64,000 nt of DNA from Kitasatospora sp. NBC_00458 (GTDB lineage Bacteria; Actinomycetota; Actinomycetes; Streptomycetales; Streptomycetaceae), in NCBI RefSeq assembly GCF_036013975.1, contig NZ_CP107904.1:7783001-7847000 (forward strand). The letters run 5' to 3'. Position numbers and translations under genes: made by a program. Positions 50,880 through 59,751 of the stretch are shown one piece after another. The notes under the pieces were generated by a model that worked only from the letters and a program-made list of their open reading frames with translations, ran no database searches and had not been told where the DNA came from. The number at the start of each line of letters is the position of its first letter. Positions within the stretch are counted from its first letter, which is position 1.

Positions 50880-53800
50880 ATGAACGGATCCTTCCGCGCC
50901 CTGCTGATCGGCGTGCCCGAGTACCGCGACGGCGCGATCCCCGACCTGCCCTTCGTCACCGACGACATGGCGGAGCTGGCCGACGCACTGGCGTCGGTCG
51001 GCTACGAGGTGGCGGTCCACGATCCCGGTGAGACGGACCGGGACGGCATCGACGCGGCGGTCGAGGAGTTCTTCCAGACCGCGGCCGAGGGGGAGACCCT
51101 CCTGCTCTGCCTGAGCGGCCACGGCATCCACCACGGCGGGGTGGACTACCTCGTGCCGAGGGGAGCCCGGACGAGCGCGCACGACTTCCCCGCCAAGTGC
51201 CTCTCCCTGGACTTCGGCCCGTACGTCGAGCGGAGCCTGGCCGGGGACGTCGCGGTCTTCGTCGACGCCTGCCGGGAGGGCATCACGCTCAGGACGATGT
51301 CCGTCGGCAACGCCATCCGCTGGTCCGACATGGAGGTGGACCGGATCGGCGACCGGCACTACGGCTACGTCTACGCCTGCTCGCCGGGGGAGTCGGCCCG
51401 GTACTTCAGGGAGCCTGGCACGGCGTTCAGCTTCTTCTCCCGGGCCCTCAGCACGGTGGTGGCGGACGAGGCCGGCCCGCGCACCCTGGCCGAGTTGAGC
51501 GGGCGGCTCCAGCGCGAGCTGGACCGGCTGAGCGTCGAACACGGCGCCGACCGCCAGCGGGTCCGGATCCGGACCGAGACCGGCCTCGACGACTTCGTGC
51601 TGTTCGAGCGGCCGGAGCGGACCTCCCAGGAGGCGGACGGGGAGCACCCGTGGGTCGGCCTGGTCGGCGAGCACCCGGCCTGGACGCTCGCCGGGGCCGG
51701 CCGGGGCGCCGAGGCGATGCGCGAGGCCGCGACCGCGCTGGTCGTGCGGCTGGCCCGGGAGGCGGACCGCGACAAGCAGCGGCTCAGCGCCGATCCGTGG
51801 CAGGTCTCCGACCTCGCGGAACGGATGACCGGCCGCCTGGGCTGGCTGCTGTCGAAGGTGATCGCGGCGGAGAAGCCGGCAGCCGGGGCGGAGAAGCCGG
51901 TGCTCGCGGAGGAAAGGCCGGCGCTCTCGCCCGCCGAGGCGTTCCTCCTCGCGGTCGTGCCCTTCCTGCACGTGGCCGCCGCCAACCGCGCGGCGGTCCA
52001 GGCCCTGCCGGTCGGTCCCACCGACCTCGCGGCAACGGCGGATCCGTCCCGGGAACGGGCGGGGTACGAGCAGTTCACCGCCCGCCGGGCGCGGCTGGTC
52101 CGCCGTGCGGCCCAGTCCGCGAGGGCCGGCGACGACGCCGGCGCGGCCGGGATCGCGTGGTGGCTGTTCCGCCAGTGGCTGGCGCAGGAGCCGGGCGGGC
52201 GCTACCAGCGGATCGTGGCCGACCTCCGGGGCCCGGTGGAGTGCCTCACGGAGGGAGTCGGCGCCGAGGCCGATCGCCGGCTGATCGCCGGCCTGTTCGA
52301 ACTCGGCACTCTCGACACCCTGTTGCGGGCGCTCCGGAGCAGCTACGACCCGACCACGATCCGCCCGGTGCGCCAACTGGCCGGCTCCACCGTGGCGGAG
52401 CAGAACCTCCGGGAGCAACTCCTGGTCGCCCTCCTGACGGTGGCGCACCACCTGGCGATCGACCCGCTCCGGCTGCCGGACGTGGTGGTGGACCACCTCG
52501 GGATCTCCTACGCGGTCGACCTGGGCGAGCTGCACCGGACGATCCTCGGCGCCGGCTGGGAGACCCGCGGCCGGACCCGCGTCCTCACGGCCGCCTGCCA
52601 CCACCCCGCCGTGGGGCTGGCGCTGCGCGAGCACGCCGCCTCGCTGGACGCCTTGCTGCGGGCGATCGACATCCAGACGGGCAGTGACCCGCAGCTCGCC
52701 CCGCTCCACGCCCTTCCGCCGCACGCGACCGCGGACCAGGTGCGTGCCGCCGTCGACGCGCAGGGCAGGCCGGTCTACGAGTCGACCGGTCTGCGGTTCC
52801 GGCTCGCGGACGACCGGATCCAGGAACTCCTGATGGGCGAGCAGCTCTACGGGGACCCCGCGCTGGCGGTCCGCGAGCTCTACCAGAACGCGCTCGACGC
52901 CTGCCGCTACCGCGAGGCCCGGACCGACTACCTCCGGCTCCAGCGTCCGCGCCTGTCGAAGTGGTCGGGGCGGATCGACTTCGAGCAGGGGGTGGACGAC
53001 CAGGGCCGCGCGTACATCGAATGCCGCGACAACGGCATCGGCATGGGCGAGCGCGAGCTGCGCGAGGTGTTCTCGCACGCCGGGATGCGCTTCGCGGACC
53101 TCCCCGAATTCGTCGACGAGTACGCGGCCTGGCGGGCCAAGGGCATCGACTTCCATGCCAACAGCCGTTTCGGCATCGGGGTCCTGAGCTACTTCATGAT
53201 CGCCGACGACATCGTGGTGAGCACCTGCCGCCTGGACCGCGAGGGCCACCCCGGGAAGCGGCTGGAGGTGCACATCGCCGGTCCGGGCTCGCTCTTCCGG
53301 ATCCGCGACCTCGGCCGCGACTACGACGCCGGCACCTCCGTCCGCCTCTACCTGCGCAGCCCCGACACCGCCCCGTCCTGCACCGACCTGCTGCGGCGCC
53401 TCCTCTGGCGTTCGCAGTACACCGTGACGGCGCAGGGCGAGGGCGATCCCCTGCGCTGGGAGGCGGGCGAGCTCTCCCCGGTCGCGCCGCTGGGGGCCAG
53501 GGACCCCTACGAGAAGGGCGCGACCCGGGCGCCCGACGCACGGGCCGATGCGACGGACCGGGCCGACGTCTGGTGGGTGGACTGCGGCGGCGGTGTGCTG
53601 GCGGACGGCCTCTGGGTCGGCCTGCCGCTGTTCGGCGCGGTCGTCGACCTCGGCGGGGACAACGCGCCCCGCCTCACCGTCGACCGCCGGGAGGCGCTGT
53701 CGTACGACACCGGCCACGTCGCGGACGTCCTGCGCCGGCAGATCCCGGCACTGCTCCGTCCGGACGCCCGGGTGCTGGACCACGCGTGGCTGTCCGAACT

Positions 53801-55694
53801 GGTCGATCACGACCCGGAACTGGCCGACGCCGTGGCCGAGGAGGCCGCCGCCCGGGGGTTCGTCCTGCGGCTGTCGAGCGGGTACTCGGCCGACATCGCG
53901 GTCGTCGGCTGCTTCCCTGCCGATGTGGAGCTCTTCCGGAGGGAGCACTCGGGACGACCGCTCTTCCGTGTTCCTCAGGACATGCCCGCCTATCTCGCCG
54001 ACTGGCGGGCCTTGGCCTGGGTCGCCGGCGGGGGCTTCGCGGGGGTGGCCGCGACCGGCCCGGGGCCGCGCATCGTCGCCCGCCCGACGGACCGCCACAT
54101 GCTCGTTCACGTTCGCCGTGCGAAGCACGTGTCCCTGCCCATGGTGGACGACGAAGGTCGCAACAACTGGTTGGAGACCGGCCTACCCGTTCCGACCGGG
54201 CACGTGCTCGCCGTGGCCGCACGGCTCAAGCGTCCGCCCTCGGCCGTGTCGGCCCGACTGGCGGAGTTCGGCCTGCGAGGACCCGAGGGTGCCCTCGTGC
54301 CGGCCGATGCGGACCCCGACGACCTCGTGCTCCTCAGTGAGGGGCTAGACCGGGGTTGGCCGTGGTTGGACCAGAGGAGGACGGTCCGCATGCACCATGT
54401 TCTCCGGTGCGCGCAGAAGTTGGGGTGGTCACCACCCGCAGTGGCGGCACGGTTGACGGCATTCGGGTTCGGCCTGCCCGAGGGCGTGATCGTCCCGGAG
54501 GCGGTGAACCCTGCCGACCTGACCCTCCTCGAAGCGGGCCAGAGTGTGAGCGCCTACCGGCTGGGCCATGATCGGGTCGCCCTGGACTCCGTTCTGGTGG
54601 CCGCAGAGAGGCTGGGATGGTCGCCGCGGGTGGCGGCGGCACGGTTGGAGGAGCTCGGGTTGGCCCTGCCGGACGGCACGACCGTCCCGGAGACGATGGA
54701 GCCCGGGGACCGGCGGATCGTGGGGGGAAAGGGCCCTCTCTGGACGACGCCGGGCTTCGAAGGCCGGCTGTGGTTGGGACACGTGCTGTGGTGCGCCGCG
54801 GAGTTGGGGTGGTCGCCGCAGGCGGTGGTGGCGCGGTTGGAGGAGTTCGGGCTCGCTCTGCCGGCGGGGGCGGCGGTCCCCGAGAGCGTGGAACAGGAGG
54901 ATCTGCTACTCCTCAGTGAGGATCGCGACGGGGTTGCGCCATGGCTGAACCACTCCAGCCCGGTGCCGATCGGTCACGTTCTCGTGGTCGCCGCGCAGTT
55001 GGGGTGGTCGCCGCAGGCGGTGGTGGCGCGGTTGGAGGAGTTCGGGTTCTCGCTGCCGGTGGGTGCGACGGTCCCGGAGACCGTGGAGCAGGAGGATCTG
55101 CTGCTCCTGTGCCGCGAACTCGACCTGGACGAAGGCTGGCTGGAGTTCGAGGACCCGCTGCTGCTGAAGCACGTCATGGATGCGGCCGTGCGGCTGCGCC
55201 GTGAGCCTGCGAAGGTGGCGGCCCGGCTCCGAGAACTCGGGCATCGTCTGCCCGAGGGCTGCTGCGTGCCGGATTCCACCGATCCCTTGAGCCTCGCCGT
55301 CCTGGGTGTGGAGGTCGGCCGACGGCCGGACCCGCTGACGATCCACGAGTTGTCCTCGCTGGGGCGCGTTCTCAGGGTCGCCCACCGGGTGAAGTGTCCG
55401 CCGTCGGCGGTGCAGGCCCGGTTCAAGGAGCTGGGATTCCACCCGACGGCCGACTGGGACCTCCCTGCAACGGTGACAGCGGAGGACATCGAGATGATCG
55501 AACTGGACCGGGGCCGAGGAGACGGCCAGGTGCTCGACCCCCGGGAGCCGGTCGGGGTGGCGCACGTTCTCCAGGCCAGCTCGGGCAAGAGCAGTCCGGC
55601 CGACGTGGCCTCGCGGCTGGAGGCCCTCGGGTTCACCCTGTCGGGCGACGTCACCTACACGACGCCCGAGGGGTGGGGAACCCGGTCCGCCTGA
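50880..55694 (+). CDS. Caspase-like peptidase / HSP90-type ATPase / HTH-repeat protein
   Basis: A 1604-residue multidomain protein. Residues about 1-240: caspase fold (FRALLIGVPEYRDGAIPDLPF), catalytic His81 in CLSGHGIHHGG and Cys131 in VFVDACREG. Residues about 255-650: helical region without recognised motifs. Residues about 650-1000: GHKL/HSP90-type ATPase with N box ELYQNALDAC (666-675; Asn670 predicted to bind Mg), G1 box CRDNGIGMGERELREVFSHAG (around Asp717; quoted in parts: RDNGIGMG) and NSRFGIGVLSYFMIADDI. Residues about 1100-1604: eight HTH-like repeats of roughly 65 residues, core HVLxxAaeLGWSPqAVvARLEEfG. It resembles the large cytosolic effectors of bacterial conflict systems: sensing by repeats, switching by ATPase, killing by protease (inference). 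Confidence 0.85.
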   Translation: MNGSFRALLIGVPEYRDGAIPDLPFVTDDMAELADALASVGYEVAVHDPGETDRDGIDAAVEEFFQTAAEGETLLLCLSGHGIHHGGVDYLVPRGARTSAHDFPAKCLSLDFGPYVERSLAGDVAVFVDACREGITLRTMSVGNAIRWSDMEVDRIGDRHYGYVYACSPGESARYFREPGTAFSFFSRALSTVVADEAGPRTLAELSGRLQRELDRLSVEHGADRQRVRIRTETGLDDFVLFERPERTSQEADGEHPWVGLVGEHPAWTLAGAGRGAEAMREAATALVVRLAREADRDKQRLSADPWQVSDLAERMTGRLGWLLSKVIAAEKPAAGAEKPVLAEERPALSPAEAFLLAVVPFLHVAAANRAAVQALPVGPTDLAATADPSRERAGYEQFTARRARLVRRAAQSARAGDDAGAAGIAWWLFRQWLAQEPGGRYQRIVADLRGPVECLTEGVGAEADRRLIAGLFELGTLDTLLRALRSSYDPTTIRPVRQLAGSTVAEQNLREQLLVALLTVAHHLAIDPLRLPDVVVDHLGISYAVDLGELHRTILGAGWETRGRTRVLTAACHHPAVGLALREHAASLDALLRAIDIQTGSDPQLAPLHALPPHATADQVRAAVDAQGRPVYESTGLRFRLADDRIQELLMGEQLYGDPALAVRELYQNALDACRYREARTDYLRLQRPRLSKWSGRIDFEQGVDDQGRAYIECRDNGIGMGERELREVFSHAGMRFADLPEFVDEYAAWRAKGIDFHANSRFGIGVLSYFMIADDIVVSTCRLDREGHPGKRLEVHIAGPGSLFRIRDLGRDYDAGTSVRLYLRSPDTAPSCTDLLRRLLWRSQYTVTAQGEGDPLRWEAGELSPVAPLGARDPYEKGATRAPDARADATDRADVWWVDCGGGVLADGLWVGLPLFGAVVDLGGDNAPRLTVDRREALSYDTGHVADVLRRQIPALLRPDARVLDHAWLSELVDHDPELADAVAEEAAARGFVLRLSSGYSADIAVVGCFPADVELFRREHSGRPLFRVPQDMPAYLADWRALAWVAGGGFAGVAATGPGPRIVARPTDRHMLVHVRRAKHVSLPMVDDEGRNNWLETGLPVPTGHVLAVAARLKRPPSAVSARLAEFGLRGPEGALVPADADPDDLVLLSEGLDRGWPWLDQRRTVRMHHVLRCAQKLGWSPPAVAARLTAFGFGLPEGVIVPEAVNPADLTLLEAGQSVSAYRLGHDRVALDSVLVAAERLGWSPRVAAARLEELGLALPDGTTVPETMEPGDRRIVGGKGPLWTTPGFEGRLWLGHVLWCAAELGWSPQAVVARLEEFGLALPAGAAVPESVEQEDLLLLSEDRDGVAPWLNHSSPVPIGHVLVVAAQLGWSPQAVVARLEEFGFSLPVGATVPETVEQEDLLLLCRELDLDEGWLEFEDPLLLKHVMDAAVRLRREPAKVAARLRELGHRLPEGCCVPDSTDPLSLAVLGVEVGRRPDPLTIHELSSLGRVLRVAHRVKCPPSAVQARFKELGFHPTADWDLPATVTAEDIEMIELDRGRGDGQVLDPREPVGVAHVLQASSGKSSPADVASRLEALGFTLSGDVTYTTPEGWGTRSA
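54804..55046 (+). repeat. Recent duplication within the HTH-repeat region
   Basis: A 48-bp stretch is identical at 54804-54851 and 54999-55046, 195 bp (65 codons) apart, encoding the recognition part of repeats 4 and 5. Confidence 0.85.
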
Positions 55695-55735
55695 CGTCCC
55701 CTCGTGGTTCGGGCACCCGCTCTGACCTGGTAGTG

Positions 55736-55895
55736 TTCTTCCTGTCGCGAGGGAGATGATCTCTCGTCAGGCGTCAGTGGTGCTACCAGAGCACGTCCTA
55801 CTTTCAGTAGGGAGAGTCCGTGCGACCCGGGCCTGGCGCTCCAAGTCGGACGGGGTCCGGCACCTGTGAGGGTGCCGGGCCCCGTTCGCGTTCCC
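55736..55895 (+). ncRNA. Structured RNA repeat, copy C
   Basis: The same RNA as copy A (same 5' arm TCTCTCG and same terminator arms CCGGCACC/GGTGCCGG), with a -10-like TAGTGT ending just before it, 42 bp after the effector stop. It differs from A at only a few bases (for example TTCCTGTCG for TTCTCGTCG near the 5' end). Confidence 0.65.
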
Positions 55896-55949
55896 GGGCC
55901 GGCGGGTGTGCGGACCGGGTTTCGTGGCAGGGGCTCTGACCTGCTAGTC

Positions 55950-56109
55950 TTCTTCTCGTCGCGAGGGAGATGATTCCTCGTCAGGCGTCAGTGGTGCTAC
56001 CAGAGCACGTCCTACTTTCAGTAGGGAGAGTCCGTGCGACCCGGGCCTGGCGCTCCAAGTCGGACGGGGTCCGGTACCTGAGAAGGTGCCGGGCCCCGTC
56101 CGCGTTTCC
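55950..56109 (+). ncRNA. Structured RNA repeat, copy D
   Basis: The same RNA as copy B (5' arm TTCCTCG; terminator arm CCGGTACC with loop TGAGAA), starting 214 bp after copy C. It differs from B at two positions visible to me: the 5' loop (GATGA versus GACGA) and CCGTCCGCG versus CCGTTCGCG after the terminator stem. Confidence 0.65.
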
Positions 56110-56162
56110 GGGCCCGTGCGGGAGCGGGTGCTCCCGGCCGGCGGCCGGTGTCGGGCGGCCCG

Positions 56163-57110
56163 TCAGGCGACCGGCCGGTCGGAGCCGAGTTCGCGGGAGA
56201 TGCGCAGGCCGACCTGGGCGACGACCGGGCCGAGCGCGCGGACGCGGGCGGCGGTCATCCGGGAGGTGAGGCCGGAGACCGAGAGGGCGGCGGTCACCTC
56301 GCCGGTGTGGTCGAAGATCGGGGCGGCGACGCAGCGGACCTCGGGCTCGTTCTCGCGGTCGTCGATCGAGTAGCCGCGGGCGCGGATCCGGGCGAGGTCG
56401 GCGCGCAGGTGGGTCTCGTCGGAGATGGTCCACGCGGTGACCGGGCGCAGGCCGGCGGCGACGACCTCGGTGACGGCCTCCTCGGGCAGCCAGGCGAGGA
56501 TCGCCTTTCCGGTGGCGGTGCAGTAGGCGGGGGCGCGGCTGCCGACCCGGGAGGCCATCCGGACGTTGGTCTCGTCCTCGACCTTGTCGAGGTAGACGAT
56601 GCCGGGTGCCTGCCAGACGGTGAGGTGGACGGTCTCGCCCGCCTCGCGCTGGAGCCGGCGCAGGTGCTCGGCGGCGACGCTGCGCAGGTCGAGGGTGGAG
56701 AGGTAGGCCTGGCCGAGCCGGAGCGAGCCGTGGCCGAGCCGGAACCAGCCGGTCTCCCGGTCGCGGTCGAGGAGGTGCTCGTCGAGGAGCGGTCCGGTCA
56801 GCCGCAGGACCGTCGACTTGTTGAGGTCGAGCGCCTCGGCGAGCTGGGCGAGCGGGACGCCGCGGCCGTCGCCGTGGTCGCGGACGTAGCCGAGGACGGA
56901 GAGCGCGCGGCGCAGGGAGGACGACTGGTTGCGCTCGCCCGTGGTCTTCCTGGGCTTCCCGGGCTTCCCGGAGCCGTCCGCCGGGGCGCCGGCCGGGCCG
57001 CCCGCGGGGGCTTCGGCGGTGCCGCCCGCCGGGGCGTCCGCCGCGGTGTCCGCGGTCGCGCCGCCCGCCGGGCCCGCGCTGCCGGCCGCGCCGACCGCCT
57101 TCTCCGTCAT
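56163..57110 (-). CDS. IclR-family transcriptional regulator
   Basis: A 315-residue protein. An Ala/Gly/Pro-rich extension of about 65 residues precedes the IclR winged helix (SSLRRALSVLGYVRDHGDGRGVPLAQLAEALDLNKSTVLRLTGPLLDEHLL) and the ligand domain (GETVHLTVWQAPGIVYLDKVE; PAYCTATGKAILAWLP; EVRCVAAPIFDHTGEVTAALSVSG). The ATG at 57110 has GAGGGG upstream. It is divergent from the sugar ABC importer and probably controls it through the shared AT-richer region (57180-57225). Its stop is 53 bp from RNA copy D, so it bounds the cassette. Confidence 0.9.
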   Translation of the reverse strand: MTEKAVGAAGSAGPAGGATADTAADAPAGGTAEAPAGGPAGAPADGSGKPGKPRKTTGERNQSSSLRRALSVLGYVRDHGDGRGVPLAQLAEALDLNKSTVLRLTGPLLDEHLLDRDRETGWFRLGHGSLRLGQAYLSTLDLRSVAAEHLRRLQREAGETVHLTVWQAPGIVYLDKVEDETNVRMASRVGSRAPAYCTATGKAILAWLPEEAVTEVVAAGLRPVTAWTISDETHLRADLARIRARGYSIDDRENEPEVRCVAAPIFDHTGEVTAALSVSGLTSRMTAARVRALGPVVAQVGLRISRELGSDRPVA

Positions 57111-57430
57111 CGGTCCGTTCCCCTCTCGTTCCGCCACCGACTGCGGCGGTTGTCGAACCGTACCCCCTCGCACCACGGTTACCGCGTTTTCGATACAGCG
57201 TTGTGCATTGCAAAACTTCCCGAACGGCCTCTTGTTGGCCGCGAGCGCCCGCGCCTAACGTCCGTGGCATCGAGCAGGCGACGCAGCCCACCCGAGCGGT
57301 CGCTCTGCCGTACCCCCACATCAATGCGTTCACGCACCCACCATCGGCCCCGGTCAGGGCCTGCTTCGACGTGCTCGTCCCCAGCGGCGCACGTCTCGGC
57401 GGCAGCTGTCGGGAGGGGAGGTCTCCACCC
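57111..57430. promoter_or_regulatory. Divergent IclR / sugar-ABC promoter region
   Basis: 320 bp. The AT-richer core at 57187-57220 has GTTTTCGATAC and, 21 bases on, TTGCAAAAC, outer arms GTTTT/AAAAC of an imperfect dyad suited to IclR binding. No gene seen. Confidence 0.45.
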
Positions 57431-58741
57431 ATGCGAATCGTCAGACTGACCGCCGCGGCCACCGTCCTCGCCGCCACCTGTCTCGCGGCGGCCGCCTGTT
57501 CGCCCGGCACCGCACTGCCGGCCGGCGACAAGGCGGGCGACGACAAGACCGGCACCCTGCAGGTCTGGCTGTACAACGAGGCCGGCAACGCCGCGAAGGA
57601 AGCGGTGGTCGGCAAGGCGGTCGCCGAGTTCCAGGCCTCCCACCAGGGCGTCACCGTCAACGTCAGCTACATCGACACCGACGCCTCGGCCCGCGCCGCC
57701 AAGATGAAGGGCGCGTTCAACGACCCCAACAGCGCTCCTGACCTGGTCGAGTTCGGCAACACCGACCTCCCGGGCTACGTCGCGGCCGGCGGCCTCGCCG
57801 AGATCGGCGCCGACCTCGACAAGTGGAAGGAGAAGGGCGACCTCGACCCGGCGATCGCCAAGACGGCGGTGCTCGACGGCAAGACCTACGGCCTGCCCTG
57901 GTGGGTCGCCGTACGGGCGCTCTACTTCCGCACCGACCTGTTCACCGAGGCCGGGCTCGCGGCCCCGACCTCCTACGCCGAACTGGTCGCCGCCACCCAG
58001 AAGATCCACGCCGCCCACCCGGACACCTTCGGCATCGCGGTCGGCGGCAAGTACACCTTCGGCGCGCTCCCCTTCGTCTGGGACGCGGGCGGCGACATCG
58101 CCACCAAGGACGGCGGCACGTACAAGCCCGCGATCGACTCGGCCGCCTCGCAGGCCGGCATCAAGCGCTACACCGACCTCTTCGGCGAGAACGGCTGCCC
58201 GGCCCAGCAGTGCGCCGACCTCACCGGCGGCAAGACCGTCGACCTCTTCGCGGCCGGCAAGTCCGCGATGGCGATCCTGCCCAACTCCAGCCGCAGCAAG
58301 GTCGACGCCGGCCCGGTCAACGGCAAGTACGGGGTCGTCCCGCTGCCCGGGGAGAAGGCCGGTTCGATCGCCCCGGCCTTCGCCGGCGGCAACAACCTCG
58401 GCGTGATGAAGGCGGCCAAGCACCGCACCCTGGCCGTCGAGTTCGCCGAACTGCTGGCGAGCCCCGCGTACCAGGAGCAGATGTACGACGCGATGGGCAA
58501 CCTGCCGACGCTGAAGTCGGTCAACGGCAAGGTCACCGCCAAGGACGCCTTCCTGAAGCCGTTCACCGACACCATCGCCGCCGGCACCAAGTTCGTGCCG
58601 CTGCACCAGGGATGGGCGCAGATCGACGCGCAGGCCGTCATCCCGACGATGCTCCAGCAGGTCGTCACCGGAAAGGCGGACGTGGCGAAGGCGTCGGGAG
58701 ACGCCGCCACGCAGATCACCTCGGCCTTCGCGGCCCACTGA
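57431..58741 (+). CDS. Sugar ABC transporter substrate-binding lipoprotein (CUT1)
   Basis: A 436-residue SBP_bac_1 protein. The signal peptide ends in the lipobox LAAAAC (Cys23). It has TLQVWLYNEAGNAAKEAVVGKAVAEFQ, APDLVEFGNTDLPGYVAAGGL, YGLPWWVAVRALYFRTDLF, GKSAMAILPNSSRSKV and the typical hinge helix KHRTLAVEFAELLASPAYQEQMY. It captures a mono- or oligosaccharide for the two permeases that follow at 33-bp and overlapping spacing. No ATPase gene is in the operon, so a shared MsiK-type ATPase is probably used, as in other streptomycete CUT1 systems. Confidence 0.92.
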   Translation: MRIVRLTAAATVLAATCLAAAACSPGTALPAGDKAGDDKTGTLQVWLYNEAGNAAKEAVVGKAVAEFQASHQGVTVNVSYIDTDASARAAKMKGAFNDPNSAPDLVEFGNTDLPGYVAAGGLAEIGADLDKWKEKGDLDPAIAKTAVLDGKTYGLPWWVAVRALYFRTDLFTEAGLAAPTSYAELVAATQKIHAAHPDTFGIAVGGKYTFGALPFVWDAGGDIATKDGGTYKPAIDSAASQAGIKRYTDLFGENGCPAQQCADLTGGKTVDLFAAGKSAMAILPNSSRSKVDAGPVNGKYGVVPLPGEKAGSIAPAFAGGNNLGVMKAAKHRTLAVEFAELLASPAYQEQMYDAMGNLPTLKSVNGKVTAKDAFLKPFTDTIAAGTKFVPLHQGWAQIDAQAVIPTMLQQVVTGKADVAKASGDAATQITSAFAAH

Positions 58742-58773
58742 TCGCCGGCCCCGCGAGAGAAAAGGTCCCGCAC

Positions 58774-59751
58774 GTGTCAGCACCCACCACGACCGCCCCG
58801 GCGGCGCCGCCCTCCCCGAGCGGGCGGCGCCGGGGCACCGGCCCGGCCGCGCCCCCGCGCGGCCGGCGCCGCCCCCCGCTGCTGCTCCTGCTCCCGGCCG
58901 CGATCATCATGATCCCGCTGGTGGCCTACCCGATCTACCAGCTCGGCCTGCTGTCGGTGCTGGACTTCGGACAGGCCCAGGCCTCCGGCGGTGTGCCGAC
59001 CAGCTTCGTCGGCCTCGGCAACTACCGGAAGATCCTCGGCGACGGGCAGTTCTGGTCGGTGCTGACGCAGACGATCGGCTTCGCCGCGTTCTGCGTGGTC
59101 GCCACCCTGGCGGTCGGCGCCACCCTCGCCGTCCTGCTGACCAGGGTGGGCCGGGTCTCCCGGCTGGTGCTGACCACCGCCGCCATGGCGGCCTGGGCGG
59201 CGCCGGCGATGACCGGTTCGACGGTGTGGAGCTTCCTCTTCGACACCAACCTCGGCCTGGTCAACAAGACCCTGGTGAGCATCGGGCTGAACGGCTTCCA
59301 CGAGTTCAACTGGTTCTACGACAAGTGGACCGCGTTCCTCATCGTGGGCGCCGTGGTGGTCTGGCACTCCTTCCCGTTCGTCATGGTGACGCTCTACGCG
59401 GGCATCAGGGCGATCCCGAGCGAGGTCCTGGAGGCCGCGGCGCTGGACGGCGCCGGCACCTGGGCCACCTTCCGCCGGATCACCGCCCCGATGCTCCGGC
59501 CGATCCTGACCATCGTGGTCATCCAGTCGGTCATCTGGGACTTCAAGGTCTTCACCCAGATCTACGTGATGACCGAGGGCGGCGGGATCGCCGGGCAGAA
59601 CCTCGTGCTCAACGTGTACGCCTACCAGAAGGCGTTCGCCTCCTCCCAGTACGGACTCGGTGCGGCCATCGGCGTCATCATGCTGCTGATCCTGGTGATC
59701 CCGACGGTCCTCTACATCCGCTCGCTGCGACGGACGGGGAATGAACTGTGA
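58774..59751 (+). CDS. Sugar ABC transporter permease 1 (CUT1)
   Basis: A 325-residue MalF-type permease. A Pro/Arg-rich cytoplasmic N-terminus of about 38 residues precedes TM1 (LLLLLPAAIIMIPLVAYPIYQLGLL), then GLGNYRKILGDGQFWSVL and the EAA loop EVLEAAALDGAGTWATFRRITAPML. GTG start with AGAGAAAAGG upstream. Its stop overlaps the next GTG (GTGA). Confidence 0.92.
   Translation: MSAPTTTAPAAPPSPSGRRRGTGPAAPPRGRRRPPLLLLLPAAIIMIPLVAYPIYQLGLLSVLDFGQAQASGGVPTSFVGLGNYRKILGDGQFWSVLTQTIGFAAFCVVATLAVGATLAVLLTRVGRVSRLVLTTAAMAAWAAPAMTGSTVWSFLFDTNLGLVNKTLVSIGLNGFHEFNWFYDKWTAFLIVGAVVVWHSFPFVMVTLYAGIRAIPSEVLEAAALDGAGTWATFRRITAPMLRPILTIVVIQSVIWDFKVFTQIYVMTEGGGIAGQNLVLNVYAYQKAFASSQYGLGAAIGVIMLLILVIPTVLYIRSLRRTGNEL

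Larger units (their letters stand above)
49947..56109. repeat. Two 374-bp direct repeats flanking the caspase cassette
   Basis: Block 1 is 49947-50320 (RNA copies A+B) and block 2 is 55736-56109 (copies C+D). The blocks are nearly identical, including the non-RNA spacer between copies, and each pair keeps the 214-bp offset. The start-to-start distance between blocks is 5789 bp and encloses only the two cassette genes. Confidence 0.9.
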
